Below are positions 59,794-64,000 of a stretch of DNA of 64,000 nucleotides, piece by piece; positions within the stretch are counted from its first letter, which is position 1; every line of letters begins with the position of its first letter. The notes below the pieces were generated by a model. That model had not been told where the DNA came from, did not search any database, and worked only from the letters and a program-made list of their open reading frames with translations. This stretch comes from Nocardia brasiliensis NBRC 14402 (lineage in GTDB: Bacteria; Actinomycetota; Actinomycetes; Mycobacteriales; Mycobacteriaceae), in NCBI RefSeq assembly GCF_000308475.2, contig NZ_BAFT02000016.1, forward strand, positions 224,296 through 288,295, given 5' to 3'. The translations under genes and the position numbers were made by a program.

Positions 59794-60249
59794 ATGTCCA
59801 TCGGTTCGTTGTCCCGTGTCCTGTCTTGTGTTTTCGCCACCGCGGCGCCTCTGCTGATGTTCGCGCCGCAAGCTGTAGCCGCGCCGGACGGCCAGTACAG
59901 CTGCTCGGGTGTCTTCCTGCTGGGTGACGGCACAGGGGAAGTCGAGTCGTGCATCTACGCCGAGAACGGAGTGCCGCGCGCCTTCGGCGGCCTCACCATC
60001 AAGAACACCATCACGCCGGACAACTGCACGATGGAGGTGACCGTCGTGGACCGGGGCGGCGCTCCCGACGGTTCCGACGCGCACGTCGCGACCAGCGAGT
60101 TCAACTGCTTCAACGGACGGTACCCGTCCCCGCCGCTGACCGTGGACGCCGCCGACGCGAAGCCGGGGCATCGCTACGTCACCGTCACCAAGGTCACCGT
60201 GAACGGTAACGTCAACTCGCCCATCTTCAGCCCGGAACTGGTCCTGTAG
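59794..60249 (+). CDS. Secreted protein with four cysteines
   Basis: 151 aa. A Sec signal peptide (about 1-30) ends at AVAA before Pro31. The mature 120 residues have four cysteines (in YSCSG, ESCIY, DNCTM, FNCFN), probably two disulphides, and a beta-rich composition. No family recognised. The distance from the ligase stop (110 nt) and to tex suggests its own promoter. Confidence 0.8.
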   Translation: MSIGSLSRVLSCVFATAAPLLMFAPQAVAAPDGQYSCSGVFLLGDGTGEVESCIYAENGVPRAFGGLTIKNTITPDNCTMEVTVVDRGGAPDGSDAHVATSEFNCFNGRYPSPPLTVDAADAKPGHRYVTVTKVTVNGNVNSPIFSPELVL

Positions 60250-60414
60250 TAGATGATTCGCGTCTGCGCGCCGAAATCGCCGAACCGGGCCGGGCATCCT
60301 CGGCCCGTTCGGCGTGCTCGCGTGCAGCCCGGACGCCTGCGGCGCGGGCGGTCGGGCAGGCCGGTTCACCTGGGTGTGGGCCCCGTGTCGGGCGACGGAG
60401 GTAGTGTCTCCGGC

Positions 60415-62847
60415 GTGACGACAGCGCCCGAGACCACCAGTGCAGAGTCCCAGCCCGTGTCCGCCCCCGCGACGATCGTGAGCCAGGCCAGCGTGAATCG
60501 CCGCATCGCCGACGAGCTCGCGGTGCGCGAGACCCAGGTGCGGGCCGCCGTCGAGCTGCTCGACGCCGGCTCGACCGTGCCGTTCATCGCGCGGTACCGC
60601 AAGGAGGTCACCGGCGGTCTCGACGACGCGCAACTGCGGCAGCTGGACGAGCGCCTGCATTACCTGCGCGAACTCGACGAGCGCCGCGGCGCGATCCTCG
60701 AATCCATCCGGGGCCAGGGCAAACTGGACGACGCCCTGCACCAGCAGATCATGCTCGCCGAAACCAAGGCCCGGCTCGAGGACATCTACCTGCCCTACAA
60801 GCCGAAGCGGCGCACCAAGGCACAGATCGCCCGCGAGGCGGGGCACGAGCCGGTCGCCGACGCGCTCATCTCCGATCCGACCACCGATCCCGCGCAGTAC
60901 AACGCCGAGCAGTTGGACGGTGCGCGATCGATCCTGGTCGAGCGGTTCGCCGAGGACGCCGACCTGGTCGGCGAGCTGCGTGAACTGATGTGGAACCGCG
61001 GCCAGGTCACCTCGACGGTGCGCGCGGGCAAGGAGGAGGCCGGCGCCAAGTTCGCCGACTACTTCGAGTTCAGCGAGCCGTTCACCAAGCTGCCCTCGCA
61101 TCGCATCCTCGCGCTGCTGCGCGGCGAGAAGGAAGAGGTGCTGACGCTGCACCTCGAGCCCGACACCGAAGAGCCGCAGCCGGGCGAGCGAACCATCTAC
61201 GAAGGTCGCATCGCGGTGAAGTTCGGCATCGCGGACAAGGGCCGCGCTGCCGACACCTGGCTGCTGGACACGGTGCGGTGGGCCTGGCGGACCAAACTCC
61301 AGGTGAGCCTCGGCATCGATACCCGCATGCGCTTGCGGCAAGCCGCCGAGAAGGACGCGGTCGACGTGTTCGCGGCGAACCTGCGCGACCTGTTGCTGGC
61401 CGCGCCCGCGGGCACCCGCACCACCATGGGTCTGGACCCGGGCTACCGGACCGGCGTGAAGGTGGCGGTGGTCGACGCGACCGGCAAGGTCGTCGCCACC
61501 GAGGTGATCTACCCGCACAAGCCGCAGGGACAGACCGAGAAGTCGCTCGCCGTACTCGGCGCGCTGGTCGCCCGGTTCGGCGTCGAACTGATCGCCATCG
61601 GCAACGGCACCGCCTCGCGCGAGACCGATGCCCTTGCCGCCGAGCTGATCTCGCGGATCCCCGAGAACAAGCCGACCAAGATCGTGGTGTCCGAGGCGGG
61701 CGCCTCGGTGTACTCGGCCTCGGCGTACGCCACCCAGGAACTGCCGGACATGGACGTGTCGCTGCGCGGCGCGGTGTCGATCGCGCGCCGGTTGCAGGAC
61801 CCGCTCGCCGAGCTGGTGAAGATCGACCCGAAGTCGATCGGTGTCGGCCAGTACCAGCACGACGTGTCCGAGACGCTGCTGGCGCGCTCGCTGGGCGCGG
61901 TGGTCGAGGACGCGGTGAACGCGGTCGGCGTCGATGTGAACACCGCCTCGGTGCCGCTGCTGTCCCGGGTGTCGGGTATCGCCGGTTCGGTCGCGGAAAG
62001 CATTGTCGCGCACCGGGACCAGCACGGACCCTTCCGCAGCCGGACCGCGCTGCTCGACGTGCCGCGCCTCGGCCCGAAGGCGTTCGAGCAGTGCGCGGGC
62101 TTCCTGCGTATCCGCGGCGGCGACGACCCGCTGGACACCTCCTCCGTGCACCCCGAGGCCTATCCGGTGGTGCGCCGGATCATGGAATCGACCGGTCGCG
62201 ACATCACCGAGGTCATCGGCAACACCACCGTGCTGCGCGGGCTGCGCGCCGACGACTTCACCGACGAACGCTTCGGTGTGCCCACGGTGACCGACATCAT
62301 CACCGAACTCGAGAAGCCCGGCCGCGACCCGCGCCCCGAGTTCAAGACCGCCGAATTCGCCGCGGGCGTGGAGAAAGTGGCCGACCTGGAGCCCGGCATG
62401 GTGCTCGAGGGAGTCGTCACGAACGTCGCGGCGTTCGGCGCGTTCGTCGACATCGGCGTGCACCAGGACGGCCTCGTGCACGTCTCGGCGATGTCGCACA
62501 ACTTCGTCAAGGACCCGCGCGAAGTGGTGAAGTCCGGCGACGTGGTCAAGGTGAAGGTGCTCGAGGTCGATGTCGCCCGCCAGCGCATCGGGTTGTCGCT
62601 GCGCCTGGACGACGAGCCGGGTGCCCCCGCCAAGGGTGAGAACAGGCAGCGCGGTCAGGGTGGTGACCGCAAGGGCGGCCCTGAGCGGCAGAATGGGCAG
62701 GGCAGGAACCAGCAGGGCCGCAACCAGGGTCAGGGTCGCAACCAGGGCCAGGGGCAGTCGCGCGGCGGTGGCAACCAGCGCCGCAACGCGCCCGCGCCGA
62801 GCGGTTCGATGGCCGACGCGTTGCGCCGCGCCGGTTTCGGCCAGTAG
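60415..62847 (+). CDS. tex: RNA-binding transcription accessory protein Tex
   Basis: 810 aa. N-terminal helical domain (VPFIARYRKEVTGGLDDAQLR), YqgF-like domain (LDPGYRTGVKVAVVD), helix-hairpin-helix region (KAFEQCAGFLRI) and S1 domain (PGMVLEGVVTNVAAFGAFVDIGVHQDGLVH) in order. The C-terminal tail (about 740-795) is rich in Gly, Gln, Asn and Arg, longer than usual. GTG 60415 lies 7 nt after a -10-like TAGTGT, suggesting leaderless expression; GTG 60385 is an alternative. Confidence 0.94.
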   Translation: MTTAPETTSAESQPVSAPATIVSQASVNRRIADELAVRETQVRAAVELLDAGSTVPFIARYRKEVTGGLDDAQLRQLDERLHYLRELDERRGAILESIRGQGKLDDALHQQIMLAETKARLEDIYLPYKPKRRTKAQIAREAGHEPVADALISDPTTDPAQYNAEQLDGARSILVERFAEDADLVGELRELMWNRGQVTSTVRAGKEEAGAKFADYFEFSEPFTKLPSHRILALLRGEKEEVLTLHLEPDTEEPQPGERTIYEGRIAVKFGIADKGRAADTWLLDTVRWAWRTKLQVSLGIDTRMRLRQAAEKDAVDVFAANLRDLLLAAPAGTRTTMGLDPGYRTGVKVAVVDATGKVVATEVIYPHKPQGQTEKSLAVLGALVARFGVELIAIGNGTASRETDALAAELISRIPENKPTKIVVSEAGASVYSASAYATQELPDMDVSLRGAVSIARRLQDPLAELVKIDPKSIGVGQYQHDVSETLLARSLGAVVEDAVNAVGVDVNTASVPLLSRVSGIAGSVAESIVAHRDQHGPFRSRTALLDVPRLGPKAFEQCAGFLRIRGGDDPLDTSSVHPEAYPVVRRIMESTGRDITEVIGNTTVLRGLRADDFTDERFGVPTVTDIITELEKPGRDPRPEFKTAEFAAGVEKVADLEPGMVLEGVVTNVAAFGAFVDIGVHQDGLVHVSAMSHNFVKDPREVVKSGDVVKVKVLEVDVARQRIGLSLRLDDEPGAPAKGENRQRGQGGDRKGGPERQNGQGRNQQGRNQGQGRNQGQGQSRGGGNQRRNAPAPSGSMADALRRAGFGQ

Positions 62848-62880
62848 GACCCCTATCGCGGACGGAGGATGCGGGAAGCC

Positions 62881-63798
62881 ATGCGACGGTGGCTCGACGA
62901 AGACGTGATCGCGCAGGGCAGGCTTCCGCTGCTGTGCTTCCTGCTCGGGTTCATCGTCGGCTTCCTGCTGATCCGGCTCAGCGTCCGGCTGATCCGCAAA
63001 CAGGTGCGGTGGTGGCCGGGCAACCTGCGCTCCGGCGGGGTGCACATCCACCACATGGTGTTCGGGGTGATCCTGGTGCTGGCCTCCGGCATCGGCATGG
63101 TCACCCTGTACCAGAGTGCCGACACCGCAACGGCTTCCGCGCTGGCGGCCGCTTTCGGCGTCGGGGCGGCGCTGGTGCTCGACGAGTTCGCGCTGATCTT
63201 CTACCTGCGTGACGTGTACTGGGAGGAGCAGGGACGGACCTCGGTGGACGCGGTGTTCGTCGCGCTCGCGGTCACCGGTCTGCTGCTGCTCGGCTTCCAT
63301 CCGCTGTGGATGCTGGACATCAACGACTTCCGCAGCGACCCCAACACGGAGGTCCGGATCTTCGTCGTCGCGTTCTCCCTGGTGAACCTCGCGCTCGCCG
63401 CCACCGTCATCGCGAAGGGCAAGATCTGGACCGGCTTGTTCGGCATGTTCTTCCTGCCGCTGCTCGTCGTCGGCGCGCTGCGGTTGAGCAGGCCGGGCGC
63501 GCCGTGGGCGCGCTGGCGCTACGCCGACCGCCGTCGCCTGATGTACCGCGCGATCGTGCGCGAGCGCCGGTACCGGCGTCCGGTGATCCGCGCCAAGATC
63601 TTCGTGCAGGACCTGGTCGCCGGCAAACCGGACGTCGAACACGTCCGGACCGCCGCCGAAGCCGAACTCACCCGAACGGTCGTCCCCGCCCCACCCGCCC
63701 CCCACCGCCACCACCTCTCCCTCTTCTCCCACGACCACGAACCCGACCTCCCCGACCCCGAACTGGAACCAGCTGCCCCCGACCGCCCCACGCCCTGA
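62881..63798 (+). CDS. Conserved polytopic membrane protein with His-rich tail
   Basis: 305 aa. Six or so membrane helices between residues 15 and 200, with VHIHHMVFG in helix 2 and WEEQGRTSVDAV in a loop, then a soluble tail ending in HRHHLSLFSHDHE and an acidic Pro-rich end. The His-rich part may bind metal. The ATG at 62869 is an alternative, but GGAGG directly abuts it. Follows tex by 33 nt. No function known. Confidence 0.8.
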   Translation: MRRWLDEDVIAQGRLPLLCFLLGFIVGFLLIRLSVRLIRKQVRWWPGNLRSGGVHIHHMVFGVILVLASGIGMVTLYQSADTATASALAAAFGVGAALVLDEFALIFYLRDVYWEEQGRTSVDAVFVALAVTGLLLLGFHPLWMLDINDFRSDPNTEVRIFVVAFSLVNLALAATVIAKGKIWTGLFGMFFLPLLVVGALRLSRPGAPWARWRYADRRRLMYRAIVRERRYRRPVIRAKIFVQDLVAGKPDVEHVRTAAEAELTRTVVPAPPAPHRHHLSLFSHDHEPDLPDPELEPAAPDRPTP

Positions 63799-63824
63799 CC
63801 CCTGCCCCCACAGACCCGCCGGAC

Positions 63825-64000
63825 GATTCCGCGCGCCGAGCCGGAGTCGCCCGGCCGAGCCAGAGTCGCGCTACCGCACCGGAGTCGCGCTACCGCACCG
63901 GAGTCGCGCTACCGCACCGGAGTCGCGCTACCGCACCGGAGTCGCGCTACCGCACCGGAGTTGCCCTGCCGGGCCGGAGTTGCCCTGCCGGACCGGAGTT
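63825..64000. repeat. 19-bp non-coding tandem repeat, continuing past the window
   Basis: Nine or more head-to-tail copies of a 19-bp unit (GAGTCGCGCTACCGCACCG and variants) start at 63825 (degenerate), 63844, 63863, 63882, 63901, 63920, 63939, 63958, 63977 and 63996. Four central units (63863-63938) are identical. The period is not a multiple of three and no spacers exist, so it is neither coding nor CRISPR. It lies after the membrane protein stop and its end is not seen. Confidence 0.93.

Noticed and set aside
59674..63738. 1354-codon minus-strand frame opposite the ligase end, tex and the membrane protein
   Set aside because: Low-complexity Arg/His/Gly product without domains; the plus strand holds three well-supported genes.
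63825..64000. CRISPR array
   Set aside because: Units are directly abutting with a 19-bp period and no spacers; no cas genes nearby.

Overview
The window is high-GC actinobacterial chromosome, most likely from Nocardia or a close relative within Mycobacteriales. Three things support this. The order smc - ftsY - amt - glnK - glnD - ffh - amidohydrolase - rpsP - khpA - rimM - trmD follows the mycobacterial/nocardial arrangement (with insertions). A mycothiol-dependent enzyme (MscR) and an F420-type luciferase-like oxidoreductase are present. Many genes start with GTG or TTG, and several appear to be transcribed without a leader. No rRNA, tRNA, IS element or CRISPR array is visible.

Layout. (1) 1-9220: an NDP-sugar epimerase-like gene, a two-component system co-directional with a polytopic GT-C-like membrane protein, and a divergent operon of GT2 glycosyltransferase, DUF2064 transferase, SAM methyltransferase, a membrane b-type/molybdopterin oxidoreductase, a four-helix membrane protein and a flavodoxin-like reductase. 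This is the best candidate for an undescribed pathway: sugar transfer, methylation and periplasmic redox under a dedicated sensor. (2) 9230-17950: a complete Kdp K+-ATPase system, with kdpFABC and an extra micro-ORF on the minus strand and kdpDE on the plus strand. KdpC carries a roughly 90-residue insertion. (3) 18113-21349: osmC-like - acyP operon running into a YgiB/YgiC/DUF350-type module, in a host whose low-molecular-weight thiol should be mycothiol rather than glutathione. (4) 21366-30319: accessory genes (TetR plus FAD monooxygenase with a 39-aa micro-protein, MFS efflux, a HigBA-like toxin-antitoxin pair, mscR with its metallo-hydrolase, a DUF1707 protein under tandem palindromes, and a 599-aa protein of unknown function). 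(5) 30758-43057: smc, a frameshifted type VII-type polymorphic toxin followed by a pentapeptide-repeat protein, NmrA/TetR genes, DUF2237, ftsY (with a 24-bp tandem repeat), then amtB-glnK behind a GlnR-like box. (6) 43148-48912: glnD, a small unknown gene, ffh and an amidohydrolase. (7) 48992-53314: MarR - questin-oxidase-like pair around a 25-bp dyad, F420 oxidoreductase, methyltransferase, RibD-like reductase and an overlooked 54-aa ORF. (8) 53540-55427: rpsP-khpA-rimM-trmD. (9) 55433-64000: a GAF-LuxR regulator divergent from two acyl-CoA ligases, a secreted four-Cys protein, tex, a membrane protein with a His-rich tail, and a 19-bp tandem repeat that runs off the end of the window.

How the parts work together: the core genes cover co-translational targeting (ffh, ftsY), chromosome condensation (smc), nitrogen control (amtB, glnK, glnD) and ribosome/tRNA maturation (rpsP, rimM, trmD, khpA). 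The genus- or strain-specific cargo sits between these blocks, notably in the acyP-smc and smc-ftsY gaps, where the mycobacterial genes are adjacent. All functional calls are from reading the sequence and recalled family knowledge; no database search was run.
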